Source: Corynebacterium ulceribovis DSM 45146
Lineage (GTDB): Bacteria; Actinomycetota; Actinomycetes; Mycobacteriales; Mycobacteriaceae
Assembly (NCBI RefSeq): GCF_000372445.1
Contig: NZ_AQUY01000002.1
Coordinates: forward strand, 399,561-463,560
DNA: 64,000 nucleotides
Direction of reading: 5' to 3'
Shown here: positions 16,940 through 26,022 of the stretch, in pieces
How the letters are laid out: the number at the start of each line of letters is the position of its first letter
Numbering within the stretch: the stretch's first letter is position 1
Position numbers and translations under genes: made by a program
The notes under the pieces: generated by a model
Database searches by the model: none
What the model saw: the letters and a program-made list of their open reading frames with translations, nothing else
Told to the model about the DNA's origin: nothing

Positions 16940-17878
16940 TTAAGAATCTGCAGCATCCGGCGCTGCAGTCAAATCGTCGGCAAGCTCTTCGCCCTGTGGT
17001 TCAGCCGGCTGGCCACATAGCGCCACTGCTGTTTTCACCAACTGCAATGCCACCGTCGCCCCGACGCCCTCGCTGCCGCTGCTTGCCAGATCCAGCACCG
17101 GCTGCAGCTCCAACTGGTCTAGTGCAACCCGCTGTGCTCGGTGCGCGGAAGAGCTGCCCGCCCGCCACCAGGCTTTCGTTTTCGGTTCCAGCTCATGCGC
17201 CAGCATCGCCGCCGCCACCGTCACTGGGCCATCAAGGAGCAGCGGGGTGCGGGTAGTGGCCGCTTCCATCAACATGGCGGTCAGCGCCGCGATATCTGGG
17301 GTGCCGATAGTTCGCAGCAAACCCAGTGGGTCATGCCGCAGTCGGCGTCCGTGGAACATTGCATTTCGAGTGGCGACGGTGCTGCGTTTCCATTCATCAA
17401 CATCGACATCAGCTGGACTGTCCACGAGCAGCACCGGCTCGGTGCGGGTAAGTACGCCAATAATCGCAAGCGCCGCAATCTCGCTGGTCGACGTACCGCC
17501 AGCTACCACTAGACAGTCGGCGCCTTCAGCGACCGCGTTTTGTACCGCGGTTGTGCCCGCATTCATAGCTTGGGTCAGCTGCAGACCAGTCATCGGTTCA
17601 GTCGCCTCACCCACAGCAATGCGGCGCACCTGAGCGCCGGATGCGTCCGCAGCGACCGATAGTGGTTCCAATCCGTCACTAAGTACTGGGTCCGGGGCGG
17701 AGGACACCGCAAGGATGTCGCATTGCGCCAGTGGCCGCGGCGGGAATACTCCCTGGCAGGCGGCGACCCACGCGGCAAGTTCGCGGAGCGACCCTAAAGA
17801 TGCAGGTAGGGAAGCTAAGGCTTGCTCGCGGATTGGCTCCGATGGGGAAGTCAGTGCGGAGGGGGTCACGCCGGTCAT
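16940..17878 (-). CDS. CobT-like phosphoribosyltransferase, degenerate
   Basis: A 312-residue protein of the nicotinate-nucleotide:dimethylbenzimidazole phosphoribosyltransferase (CobT) family. The C-terminal half keeps family structure: DPLGLLRTIGTPDIAALTAML, LLLDGPVTVAAAMLA, then LASSGSEGVGATVALQLVKTA. The Glu at 270 matches the CobT catalytic base. The usual GIGNTT nucleotide-binding motif is not conserved; the corresponding stretch reads VRRIAVGEATEP. ATG 17878 is chosen because GAAAGG lies seven bases upstream; in-frame starts at 17911 and 17965 are weaker. No other cobalamin gene is nearby. The true substrate may differ from the classical one. Confidence 0.75.
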   Translation of the reverse strand: MTGVTPSALTSPSEPIREQALASLPASLGSLRELAAWVAACQGVFPPRPLAQCDILAVSSAPDPVLSDGLEPLSVAADASGAQVRRIAVGEATEPMTGLQLTQAMNAGTTAVQNAVAEGADCLVVAGGTSTSEIAALAIIGVLTRTEPVLLVDSPADVDVDEWKRSTVATRNAMFHGRRLRHDPLGLLRTIGTPDIAALTAMLMEAATTRTPLLLDGPVTVAAAMLAHELEPKTKAWWRAGSSSAHRAQRVALDQLELQPVLDLASSGSEGVGATVALQLVKTAVALCGQPAEPQGEELADDLTAAPDAADS

Positions 17879-17997
17879 GCGCAAGCCTTTCAGGTCGTCG
17901 GACAGGTGCATCCGAAAGTCTAATCTAGACCGCGCCGACCGGCCGAGAATGGCGGCCGAGACCACCGGTGGCCTTAAATGCGGCCTTCCACACGGCC

Positions 17998-18708
17998 TTA
18001 AACGTTCGCGCCGACCTCAACCTGTGGTCGGGGTGCCCGCAGCCGACGCAACTGCGCCGCCCGCTGGTAGGCGTAGAAACCGGTGCCAAAACCGATGCGC
18101 TCCTTGGTATCTGGGAACTTCGCCCGGACAGCCTTATTCGCCCGACGCGCCAGCACCACACCTTCGATGAAAATCACGACCAGCACCACCATGGTGATGG
18201 ACGACAAAATCGCCGCGACCTGCGGCCACGCCTGCCCAATAATCAGAGTGAGTAGCAGCACCAGCGCAAACGGCATAAACAGGTTGTTAATGAAGCGGCG
18301 CGAGTCAATCCAGTCGCGGATATAGCGACGTTCCGCGCCGCGGTCACGCTCCAGCAGGTAACGCTCGTCGCCTTCCATCATCCGCTTTTCAGCTTCCTGA
18401 CGGGCCTGCTTCTTCGCGCTCTTCTCCCGAATCTTCGCAGCCTTAATTTCCGCCTTCGACATGGACGATTCCATCTCTTTGCGCTTGGCTTTGGCCTCCT
18501 TGCGGGTCAGTGGTGCGGACACTGGGCCCTTCAGCGTGCCCTGCGCGCGCTCCACGTCGGCACGTTTCGGGGTTGGGCGGCCCTTCTTCGGGGTGTAGCC
18601 CTTCGGCAGCGGCTTGTCCTGGGCGGCCGACTGCTCGGCAGCAGGCGCATCAGCAGCCGACGGCGCAGAGGCGTTCGCGTCGGTGTTGTCAGAGTTTTTC
18701 CACGGCAT
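17998..18708 (-). CDS. DUF3043 domain membrane protein
   Basis: A 236-residue actinobacterial protein of unknown function. The N-terminal half is hydrophilic and basic (KGYTPKKGRPTPKRADVERA, then KAKRKEMESSMSKAEIKAAKIREKSAKKQARQ, coiled-coil-like). The DUF3043 signature YLLERDRGAERRYIRDWIDSRRF follows near 120-142, then two close membrane helices (NLFMPFALVLLLTLIIG and VAAILSSITMVVLVVIFIEGVVLA) and a cytoplasmic tail. ATG 18708 is preferred over 18762. It may be cotranscribed with the cobT-like gene, 120 bp downstream. Confidence 0.85.
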   Translation of the reverse strand: MPWKNSDNTDANASAPSAADAPAAEQSAAQDKPLPKGYTPKKGRPTPKRADVERAQGTLKGPVSAPLTRKEAKAKRKEMESSMSKAEIKAAKIREKSAKKQARQEAEKRMMEGDERYLLERDRGAERRYIRDWIDSRRFINNLFMPFALVLLLTLIIGQAWPQVAAILSSITMVVLVVIFIEGVVLARRANKAVRAKFPDTKERIGFGTGFYAYQRAAQLRRLRAPRPQVEVGANV

Positions 18709-18786
18709 CTTCACAGTGCTTAGGCTATTGAATAACGCGCAGGAGGGGAAATTTGCCCCCACCTAACGCCCTACCTCGCCGCCGAC

Positions 18787-19641
18787 TTAGCGACCCTTGA
18801 ACTCCGGCGCCCGCTTCATCGCCAACGCCATGAGCGCTTCGTGCAGGTCCTCCGACGGCAAGAACGCCGAATTCCACACCGCCACATACGCATTCGACGC
18901 ATCCACTGACGGCTGCCGCACATGATTGAGCACATCCTTGACCCCGCGCGCCACCAACGGCGGTTGCGCCGCGACTTCCGCCGCCAGTTCTAGGGCCGCC
19001 GCCAGGAGGTCCGCGCCGGGCTCTTCGGGCTTAGTGACGGTTACCTGCCGACTGATCAGACCCAACCGCAACGCTTCTTCGGCGGTGAAGTCGCGCCCAG
19101 TCAGTGCCAGTTCTCGGGTAGCGGCGTCCCCAATGATGTGTGGCAGTCGGGCCAGGGAACCCATGTCGGCAACAATGCCGAGGCGGATTTCGCGGACGGA
19201 GAACTTCGCGGTGTCATCTGCGATGCGGATATCGGCGGCGGATACAAGATCGACGCCGCCGCCAATGCACCAGCCGTGCACAGCCGCAATGACCGGGGTG
19301 CTTGCCTTTTCTAGGGCAGTGGCGGCCTGCTGCATCTGCCGGATGAGGTCCAGCAAAGCAGTGCGTTCGGCGGCGAGTCCGGCTGCGGCAGCATCACCGG
19401 ACGCAGCGCCCATAATCATTTTCGGCGGATCCATAATGTCCAGCCCGAAAGTGAAGTTCTTATCCGAGCCCGACACCACAATCGCGCGAACGTCGGGGTT
19501 ATTGTCCAGCTGCGCGATTGCTTCGGGGATTTCACGCCACATGGCCACACCCATTGCGTTGCCCTTGCCGGGGCCGGTCAACAGAATGTGGCCTACATGG
19601 TTGGCTGGGAAGGAAATTTCGAGGGACTCAAAAGTTTTCAT
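18787..19641 (-). CDS. Enoyl-CoA hydratase/isomerase family protein
   Basis: A 284-residue crotonase-fold protein. It shows the oxyanion-hole segments VVSGSDKNFTFGLDI (57-71) and the HGWCIGGGVDLVSAADIRIA stretch (about 125-144), followed by KFSVREIRLGIVADMG with a Glu/Asp pair. The last element resembles dienoyl-CoA isomerases, where an Asp follows the Glu. It is probably involved in beta-oxidation or isomerisation of unsaturated acyl-CoAs. It lies 21 bp downstream of the acyl-CoA ligase on the same strand, so the two likely form an operon acting on the same acyl-CoA. Confidence 0.88.
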   Translation of the reverse strand: MKTFESLEISFPANHVGHILLTGPGKGNAMGVAMWREIPEAIAQLDNNPDVRAIVVSGSDKNFTFGLDIMDPPKMIMGAASGDAAAAGLAAERTALLDLIRQMQQAATALEKASTPVIAAVHGWCIGGGVDLVSAADIRIADDTAKFSVREIRLGIVADMGSLARLPHIIGDAATRELALTGRDFTAEEALRLGLISRQVTVTKPEEPGADLLAAALELAAEVAAQPPLVARGVKDVLNHVRQPSVDASNAYVAVWNSAFLPSEDLHEALMALAMKRAPEFKGR

Positions 19642-19662
19642 GTCCCAACCATTCCAGAATTA

Positions 19663-21309
19663 TTACTGAATTTTGGCGGTTTTCGACGACCAGGCTTCGT
19701 CACGAAGCACATTCTTTTTCACCTTGCCGGTGGAGGTCCGCGGCAAGTCATCAACCACCACAATGTCCCGCGGCACCTTATAGCCCGCAATATGCGTGCG
19801 GCAGTGCGCAATGATCGCTTCGGTGAGCAGGGCAGGGTCCACGTCACCTTGCACCTCGGTGCGCAACACCACATAAGCGCGGACGCGTTCGCCCCACTTA
19901 TCGTCTGGCACACCGATGACGGCGCAGTCGGACACATCTGGGTAGGAGACCACAGTCTGTTCCACTTCCACGGTGGAGATGTTTTCGCCACCGGAGACAA
20001 CAATGTCTTTTGCGCGGTCGAGCAGCTGAATGTAGCCGTCTGGGTGCATGACGCCAAGGTCTCCGGTGTGGAACCAACCGCCGCGGAAGGCCACCTCAGT
20101 GGCTTCTGGGTTGCGGTAGTAGCCCTGCATGACGCCATTACCGGTGAGCACAATCTCACCCATGGTCTTGCCGTCGGCAGGCACATCAACGAGGGAATCG
20201 TCATCATCGTCGGTCAGCTGCACAATGCGCACATCTTCATTGGTGAGCATGGCAACGCCCTGCCGGGCTTTGAGCACCGCGCGGCGGCGAATCGTCATGT
20301 CATGCCAGTCTGGCTTTGGCTCGCAGACCGTGAACGGCCCATAGGGCTCAGTCAGGCCATAGACGTGGGTGACCTCCACACCGATGTTTTCGCAACGAGT
20401 AATAATCGTTGGGCTTGGCGGGGCGCCAGCCACCACTGCCGACAGATTGGTGACGCGGCGCTTAGCTTCCGACTCCACCATGGTGGTGAGCACCGCTGGG
20501 GCGCCGCACATTGCGTTGACACCTTCATCTTCAATGAGCTGCCACATTTCATCGCCACGCACCGCTCGCAAACACACCTGGGTACCGGTCGCTGCCATCA
20601 CAGCCCAGCCTGTGCACCAGCCGTTGCAGTGGAACATCGGCAGAGTCCAGAGGTAGACCGTGTCGCGGGAGAAGTTCTGCGTTGAAATCGCGCCGAGAGC
20701 ATTCAGGTAGGCACCGCGGTGGGAATACACCACGCCCTTCGGCTGGCCCGTTGTGCCCGAGGTGTAGTTAATCGAAATCGGGTCATTTTCGTCGGCCACG
20801 GTAAACGGCAGCGGTTCATCCGAGCCATCGGTGAGGAAATCACTGAAGGTGCGAGTGTTTTCTTGACCGGACACATCAGGCTCGAGGCCGTCGCTTTCAG
20901 CGCCCACAATGTACTGGGTGACAACGCCGGAACTATCCAGAGTTGGGCGGACGCCCGCGAGGAGGTGATCGTCACCAAGCAGAAAGTGGATGTCGGCATG
21001 CCGCACAATGAAGTCGACCTCGGCTGGGGCCAACCTGGAGTTAATTGCCACCAACACGCCACCAGCGAGCGGTACCGCGAATTGGCTGAGCAGTGCCTCG
21101 TAACTGTTGGTTGCGAGCACACCGACACGGTCCCCGGGAGCGAGCCCATTGGCGCGCAAAGCTTGTGCGAAGCGGGTCGCATCGGTGCGGAAGCGAGCGA
21201 AACTAATGCGGCGTGGCCCATCAACGCAGGCCAACATGTCCGGATGGACGTTGGCACTGCGTTCTAGAAAGCGGAGCGGAGTGAGGGGGACGTTGAGGCC
21301 AGTGCGCAT
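19663..21309 (-). CDS. Fatty-acyl-CoA ligase (AMP-forming)
   Basis: A 548-residue ANL-superfamily acyl-CoA synthetase that activates fatty acids with ATP and CoA. It has the P-loop-like INYTSGTTGQPKGVVYSHR (about 176-194), the YGLTEPYGPF segment, the FHTGDLGVMHPDGYIQLLDRAKD block and the C-terminal SGGENIS and GKVKKNVLRDEA lysine motif. The layout is close to medium/long-chain (AlkK/FadD-like) enzymes. ATG 21309 follows AGAGG by five bases. The hydratase gene follows immediately. Confidence 0.93.
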   Translation of the reverse strand: MRTGLNVPLTPLRFLERSANVHPDMLACVDGPRRISFARFRTDATRFAQALRANGLAPGDRVGVLATNSYEALLSQFAVPLAGGVLVAINSRLAPAEVDFIVRHADIHFLLGDDHLLAGVRPTLDSSGVVTQYIVGAESDGLEPDVSGQENTRTFSDFLTDGSDEPLPFTVADENDPISINYTSGTTGQPKGVVYSHRGAYLNALGAISTQNFSRDTVYLWTLPMFHCNGWCTGWAVMAATGTQVCLRAVRGDEMWQLIEDEGVNAMCGAPAVLTTMVESEAKRRVTNLSAVVAGAPPSPTIITRCENIGVEVTHVYGLTEPYGPFTVCEPKPDWHDMTIRRRAVLKARQGVAMLTNEDVRIVQLTDDDDDSLVDVPADGKTMGEIVLTGNGVMQGYYRNPEATEVAFRGGWFHTGDLGVMHPDGYIQLLDRAKDIVVSGGENISTVEVEQTVVSYPDVSDCAVIGVPDDKWGERVRAYVVLRTEVQGDVDPALLTEAIIAHCRTHIAGYKVPRDIVVVDDLPRTSTGKVKKNVLRDEAWSSKTAKIQ

Positions 21310-21564
21310 ATTTCCTCTCAGAGGTGGGATCGACGGCTGGAGCTGTAATCCAGATAACAGTGATTAACTTAGCGATGTGTTTGCCATAGAAAGTAGGTTT
21401 CGGAAAAATTGCGCCCACAGATGACGAAAAGTCCCACCGGCGGAGTTAGGCAGACCTATGTTGATAGGTGTACATTGGCGGCTAATCGGGTTGACAACAT
21501 TGCGGGAATAGAACCCGCCAAGTAGTTGTTTTCCGGAGTAACCACGCTTATACGAGGAGACAAA

Positions 21565-21906
21565 ATGACTACAGCCCAGACCAGTGGCGTAACCATGACC
21601 GATGCCGCAGCTGCGAAGGCTAAGGCACTGCTGGAGCAGGAAGGCGAAACCGACTTGGCGCTGCGTATCGCCGTGCAGCCAGGTGGTTGTGCCGGTCTGC
21701 GCTACCAGCTCTACTTCGACGACCGCAGCCTCGACGGCGACGTTGTCACCGAATTCAGTGGCGTCAAGCTGGTGGTTGACCGGATGTCCGCCCCATACCT
21801 GATGGGCGCGAAGATCGACTTCGCCGACACCATCCAGCAGCAGGGCTTCACCATCGACAACCCGAACGCTGGCGGCTCCTGCGCCTGCGGTGACAGCTTC
21901 AACTAA
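21565..21906 (+). CDS. erpA: HesB/IscA/ErpA-type iron-sulfur carrier
   Basis: A 113-residue A-type Fe-S carrier that passes clusters to apoproteins. The three ligand cysteines are present: Cys42 in QPGGCAGLRY, and Cys106 and Cys108 in GGSCACGDSF. ATG 21565 with CGAGGAG about ten bases upstream is the likely start. The symbol is by family; erpA-like proteins are the only A-type carrier in many actinobacteria. It is convergent with ltsA through a shared terminator. Placement next to respiratory genes (ctaC, qcrA) fits a role in supplying clusters to the Rieske protein, which is inference. Confidence 0.9.
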   Translation: MTTAQTSGVTMTDAAAAKAKALLEQEGETDLALRIAVQPGGCAGLRYQLYFDDRSLDGDVVTEFSGVKLVVDRMSAPYLMGAKIDFADTIQQQGFTIDNPNAGGSCACGDSFN

Positions 21907-21963
21907 CCGTGGAGCTTCACTAGCTGCGGAAATGTGGCCGTTTCTGCATGGACACCGACAGCT

Positions 21964-22014
21964 AAAAGACCCAATCACCTGTGACCATGACGGTCATGAT
22001 GATTGGGTCTTTTT
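21964..22014. terminator. Bidirectional terminator between the HesB gene and ltsA
   Basis: AAAAGACCCAATCA pairs with TGATTGGGTCTTTT, with an inner GACCATGACGGTC hairpin. T-runs lie on both sides, so it can stop transcripts from both convergent genes. Confidence 0.92.
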
Positions 22015-22024
22015 GTGTGTCTAG

Positions 22025-23941
22025 TTACAGTTCGACTGGGTAGTCTTTGCGCTCAATCTGCGGATCAATGCGCTTTTCGACGAAAATGCCATGCCACACC
22101 ATAAAGGCCAACACGGTCCAGAGGCGACGAGAATTGTCCTTCTCCGTCGGATGATGCTCTGCCAGCATCTTTTCCACTACCTGCTTGTCGAAGAGGTGAT
22201 CCGTTTCGGACTCGGCAATAATCTTCGCGGCCCAATCATGGAGCTCGTCACCAGCAAGCCAGTGACGAATTGGCACTGGGAAGCCGAGTTTGCGGCGGTG
22301 CAACACATGCGGCGGCACAATCTGCTCCAGCGCGCGGCGCAGCGCATACTTCGTCGTGCCGTGCGAGACCTTCAGTTCCGTCGGCAGCGTCTGCGCAACT
22401 TCGAAGACGGCCTTATCCAGGAATGGCACCCGCAGCTCCAGCGAGTTCGCCATGGTGATTTTGTCTGCTTTGACCAGAATGTCCCCGCGCAGCCAAGTGA
22501 ACAGGTCCAGGTGCTGCATGCGAGCCACTGGATCCCAGCCCTTCGACTCAGCGTAAATTGGGGCGGTCACCTCGCGGTGGTCCATGTCGGCGCTCGCCCA
22601 CGGCAGCACTTCGAGCAACTGCTCAGTATTAAAGGAACGGGCGTTGCCGTAGTAGCGGTCCTCGATCGGGGTGGTGCCACGGAGTAGCAGCGACTTGCCG
22701 CGCATCCCTTCCGGCAGCGCTTTGCCCACCGCGTGCAGACCCTTCAGCAGTGGAGACGGCACCTTCTCAAACGGTGCCAACGAAATTGGCTCCTTATAAA
22801 TGGTGTAGCCGCCGAAAAGCTCATCGGCACCTTCGCCGGACAGCACCACCTTGACATGCTTGCGGGCCTCCGCGGCGACGAAGTACAACGGCACCAACGC
22901 TGGGTCGGCGACTGGGTCGTCGAGGTACCACATGATGCGGGGTACGGCTTCGGCGAACTCATCTGGGTTCACAACTTTGACGATGTGCTCCGCGTCAATT
23001 GCTTCAGCGGACTCAGCTGCGACATCGATTTCACTGAAACCGTCGCGTTCAAACCCCGTGGTGAAGGTCATCAGATCCGGGTTGAAGCGCTTGGCTAGTG
23101 CCGCAATGGCTGTGGAGTCAATGCCGCCGGAGAGGAAAGACCCGACAGTGACGTCCGCGCGCATATGCTTGGCGACGGAATCAGTCAGCGTGTCGGCAAT
23201 TTTGTTGTAGACGGCCTGTTCATCGCTGACCGGCTTGATAGGGAAAGTCGGGGTGAACCAGCGGGTTACCTTGAGCTCATTGCCCGGAGTGAGCGTGGCG
23301 TAGCAGCCCGACTCGAGACGACGAATCGACGCATGCAGCGATTCTGGTTCCGGCACATACTGCAAATCCACATAGTGGGCGACGGCGCGGCGATCCAATC
23401 CGTCATCAAGCCCTAATTCCGGCTGCAACTCCAGCACACACTTCTTCTCGGAGGAAAACGCGGTGCCGGCGGCGGTGGTGGCGTAAAAGAGTGGCTTAAT
23501 TCCGAACTGGTCGCGGGCGAGGAATAGCTGCTTGGTGACGGAATCCCAGATGGCGATGCCGAACATGCCGCGCAGATGCTTGACGGCATCTGGCCCCCAG
23601 TGATGGAAACCAACGACAATTGGTTCGCCGTCGCCTTCAGTATTAAATGTGTAGCCAAGAGCGGTGAGCTCTTCGCGCAGTTCCACATAGTTGTAGATTT
23701 CGCCGTTGAACGTCATGGTGTAACGCTCTGGCTCATCCGCCGGGCCCCACGTCAGCGGTTGCGCGGAGTGGGAAATGTCAATGACGGACAGGCGGTTGAA
23801 GCCGAACACCATCTGGTCGTCATGCCACGTTCCGGAATCGTCAGGGCCGCGGTGGTGCATAAATGGCAATGCACGTTCGATGGCCGGGACTAGCGTCGCT
23901 GCAGTTGCTTCGGAGGGCAGCATGCCGAGAAGACCGCACAT
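22025..23941 (-). CDS. ltsA: Glutamine-dependent amidotransferase, asparagine-synthase type (LtsA)
   Basis: A 638-residue class II amidotransferase. The nucleophile Cys2 follows the start (MCGLLG), with RGPDDSG (31-37) and FNGEIYNY (78-85) in the glutaminase half. The synthetase half has the PP-loop SGGIDS (271-276). In C. glutamicum the protein at this position, next to ctaC, is LtsA, whose loss gives lysozyme and temperature sensitivity; it amidates the meso-DAP residue in peptidoglycan. That role is assigned here by orthology and context, since sequence alone cannot separate it from asparagine synthase AsnB. It is divergent from ctaC. Confidence 0.93.
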   Translation of the reverse strand: MCGLLGMLPSEATAATLVPAIERALPFMHHRGPDDSGTWHDDQMVFGFNRLSVIDISHSAQPLTWGPADEPERYTMTFNGEIYNYVELREELTALGYTFNTEGDGEPIVVGFHHWGPDAVKHLRGMFGIAIWDSVTKQLFLARDQFGIKPLFYATTAAGTAFSSEKKCVLELQPELGLDDGLDRRAVAHYVDLQYVPEPESLHASIRRLESGCYATLTPGNELKVTRWFTPTFPIKPVSDEQAVYNKIADTLTDSVAKHMRADVTVGSFLSGGIDSTAIAALAKRFNPDLMTFTTGFERDGFSEIDVAAESAEAIDAEHIVKVVNPDEFAEAVPRIMWYLDDPVADPALVPLYFVAAEARKHVKVVLSGEGADELFGGYTIYKEPISLAPFEKVPSPLLKGLHAVGKALPEGMRGKSLLLRGTTPIEDRYYGNARSFNTEQLLEVLPWASADMDHREVTAPIYAESKGWDPVARMQHLDLFTWLRGDILVKADKITMANSLELRVPFLDKAVFEVAQTLPTELKVSHGTTKYALRRALEQIVPPHVLHRRKLGFPVPIRHWLAGDELHDWAAKIIAESETDHLFDKQVVEKMLAEHHPTEKDNSRRLWTVLAFMVWHGIFVEKRIDPQIERKDYPVEL

Positions 23942-24094
23942 ACGGTGAAAACCTCTTTCTGGCGGAAACTTTGTTACCCCGCCACTCTACTTGTCGACCC
24001 AGATGCAACACAGTTCAGCGATGCAAAACGGTTCGGCGGCAGTTCGTGCGTCGCGCTTGTGCCCCCTGTCTAGGGGTTTAATGGGGGAGAGGCT

Positions 24095-24123
24095 TCTAAG
24101 GCTTCTATTAGGGTGTTTATAAT
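24095..24123 (+). promoter_or_regulatory. Candidate promoter for ctaC
   Basis: A perfect TATAAT lies at 24118-24123, 116 bp upstream of the ctaC GTG. The -35 region is weak. The 298-bp gap between ltsA and ctaC holds no other recognisable feature. Confidence 0.5.
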
Positions 24124-24239
24124 TCGGCTAACCCCGTGGACCATGTCGCGTATGGCTTCCGCGGAGAAATCAGCTACTCTTCAGCAGTAGTAAAAACCAA
24201 GAGTTCTTAGGTTTTAGAGAATCAGGAAGGCTTATTCAC

Positions 24240-25334
24240 GTGGATCAGCGTAAAAAGCGTGGTCTTGCTCGCAAAGTCGGCATTCTCGGCACCCTGGCTG
24301 CCAGCGGTGCACTTCTTGCCGGTTGCGATGTGAACCCACCAGAAAACGGTTTCTTCAAGCTGCTGCGCTTCGGTTGGCCAGAAGGCATTACTCCGGAAGC
24401 TACTGCCATGGGTAACTTCTGGGTATGGACCTGGGTTGTCGCTTGGATCATCGGTATCATCATGTGGTTCCTGATGATCTTCTCGATGATTGCGTTCAGC
24501 GCTAAGCGTGCTGAAAAGGCAGGTAAGGGCCCTTACCCACGCCAGACCGCATACAACGTTCCACTGGAACTGATTCTGACCGCTGTCCCAATTCTGATCG
24601 TCATGGTGCTGTTCTTCTTCACCGTGCAGACCCAGGACAAGGTCACCGCAATGGACAAGGACCCACAGGTCAAGGTCGACGTGACCGCATACCAGTGGAA
24701 CTGGAAGTTCGGTTACGACTACGTCTCCGGTGACGTGATGGGCGGCTCCGACTACAACGGTCGCCAGGATGATCGTAAGCAGCAGGACACCCTGGAAGGT
24801 GCCTTCGACAACGTTGAAGAGCAGAAGCCAGGCCCAGTCCACGGTCGTTCTCAGACTGACCTGTCCTTCCTGAACTACGACGAGATTGAAACCGTCGGTA
24901 CTTCTGAAGAGGTTCCAGTTCTGGTTCTGCCAACCAACACTGCTATCCAGTTCGACTTGGCTGCAGCTGACGTCGTGCACTCCTTCTGGGTGCCAGAGTT
25001 CCTGTTCAAGCGTGACGCGTTCCCACACCCAGAGGCGAACAAGTCGCAGCGCACCTTCCAGATTGAAAAGATTGAGCAGGAAGGCGCCTTCGTCGGTCGC
25101 TGTGCAGAAATGTGCGGTACCTACCACGCGATGATGAACTTCGAAATCCGTGCGGTTTCCCCAGAAAAGTTCAAGCAGTACATCGAGTTCCGCAAGAACA
25201 ACCCAGAAGCAACCAACGCGCAGGCTCTGGAAAAGATTGGTGAAGCTGGCTACGCTACCTCCACCAGCCCATTCCTGACCGGCCGTAAGGACACTCGGGG
25301 CGACGTGAACACCGTCGACCTGAATGCGAAGTAA
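24240..25334 (+). CDS. ctaC: Cytochrome c oxidase subunit II (aa3 type)
   Basis: CuA-containing subunit of the terminal oxidase that takes electrons from the bc1 complex in the membrane. The 364 residues have a lipoprotein-type signal with lipobox LLAGC (Cys29) and two membrane helices (about 61-86 and 108-129). The periplasmic CuA domain carries ligands His247, Cys288, Glu290, Cys292 and His296 in CAEMCGTYHAMM. An insertion of about 50 residues (roughly 165-215, GGSDYNGRQDDRKQQ on) lies between the domain's first strands, as in other actinobacterial supercomplex oxidases. The GTG start follows CAGGAAGG. It is followed 31 bp later by ctaF. Confidence 0.97.
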   Translation: MDQRKKRGLARKVGILGTLAASGALLAGCDVNPPENGFFKLLRFGWPEGITPEATAMGNFWVWTWVVAWIIGIIMWFLMIFSMIAFSAKRAEKAGKGPYPRQTAYNVPLELILTAVPILIVMVLFFFTVQTQDKVTAMDKDPQVKVDVTAYQWNWKFGYDYVSGDVMGGSDYNGRQDDRKQQDTLEGAFDNVEEQKPGPVHGRSQTDLSFLNYDEIETVGTSEEVPVLVLPTNTAIQFDLAAADVVHSFWVPEFLFKRDAFPHPEANKSQRTFQIEKIEQEGAFVGRCAEMCGTYHAMMNFEIRAVSPEKFKQYIEFRKNNPEATNAQALEKIGEAGYATSTSPFLTGRKDTRGDVNTVDLNAK

Positions 25335-25365
25335 GCAGCTCGAGTAGGAAATCAGAGGATAAGAA

Positions 25366-25797
25366 ATGAAATCCGCAGCAAAGATGTTCTACGGTCTGAC
25401 CGCGTTCTTCGTGTTCATTACTGTGGCGTACATCTACCTGACCATTAACCTTTCCGACACCGGTAACGTCCGGGCGCTGGAGTGGGCGGGCGGCACCGCA
25501 CTGGTGATGGCCACCCTGATGACCCTGATGCTCGCTGGTTACCTGCACATCACTGAGCGCAGCGCTGACATTGCGCCAGCTGACTGGGAAGAAGCAGAAG
25601 TTTCGGATGCAGCAGGCACCCTGGGCTTCTTCTCCCCGAACTCCATCTGGCCATTCTGGATGACCGTGGCCATCCTGTTCATGGGCTTCGCTATCGCCTT
25701 CTGGCAGCTGTGGCTGCTGGTTCTGGCTGCAGTCGGCTTGATTTTCGCCACCGTGATGCTGTCCATGCAGTACTACTGGGGTCCTGAGAAGCACTAA
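25366..25797 (+). CDS. ctaF: Cytochrome c oxidase subunit IV (actinobacterial)
   Basis: A 143-residue integral membrane subunit of the aa3 oxidase, typical of actinobacteria. Four helices can be seen: about 8-26 (YGLTAFFVFITVAYIYLT), 42-63, 93-113 and 114-133. Soluble loops lie between the pairs, and the tail reads MQYYWGPEKH. It stabilises the bc1-aa3 supercomplex in this group. It lies directly after ctaC in an operon and is closed by a terminator. Confidence 0.95.
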   Translation: MKSAAKMFYGLTAFFVFITVAYIYLTINLSDTGNVRALEWAGGTALVMATLMTLMLAGYLHITERSADIAPADWEEAEVSDAAGTLGFFSPNSIWPFWMTVAILFMGFAIAFWQLWLLVLAAVGLIFATVMLSMQYYWGPEKH

Positions 25798-25845
25798 AAC
25801 CCCTCCGGTGATGGGCCGGTTAACTCATCGCAATAAGAACTCTTG

Positions 25846-25879
25846 AAACCGCTGTTACCGAAAGGTGACGGCGGTTTTT
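25846..25879 (+). terminator. Terminator after ctaF
   Basis: AAACCGCTGTTACC pairs with GGTGACGGCGGTTT, with one wobble and one mismatch, followed by a T5 run. It lies about 50 bp past the ctaF stop. Confidence 0.85.
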
Positions 25880-25942
25880 CTCTTTGGTGCGGCTTTTGTG
25901 CAAGAAAGTGACGGGGGTGTCATTCCTGCAGCCACGGGGGAC

Positions 25943-25961
25943 ATAGGTAAGGCTACCCTTA
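25943..25961 (+). promoter_or_regulatory. DtxR-type iron box
   Basis: ATAGGTAAGGCTACCCTTA matches 15 of 19 positions of the DtxR consensus TTAGGTTAGGCTAACCTAA, including the central AGGCTA. It lies 62 bp upstream of the iron-type ABC importer, so repression by iron-loaded DtxR is likely. Confidence 0.8.
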
Positions 25962-26022
25962 CCAATGGCGGCCTTTTTCACTAACGTGAACACGTCCATT
26001 CATCCGTGATCAAGGAGAAAAG

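Noticed and set aside
19588..20685. Plus-strand open frame opposite the acyl-CoA ligase
   Set aside because: It is an antisense shadow; the minus strand carries the AMP-binding motifs.
21364..21978. Minus-strand open frame opposite the HesB-type gene
   Set aside because: The plus strand has the three conserved cysteines and a ribosome site; the minus frame is a shadow.
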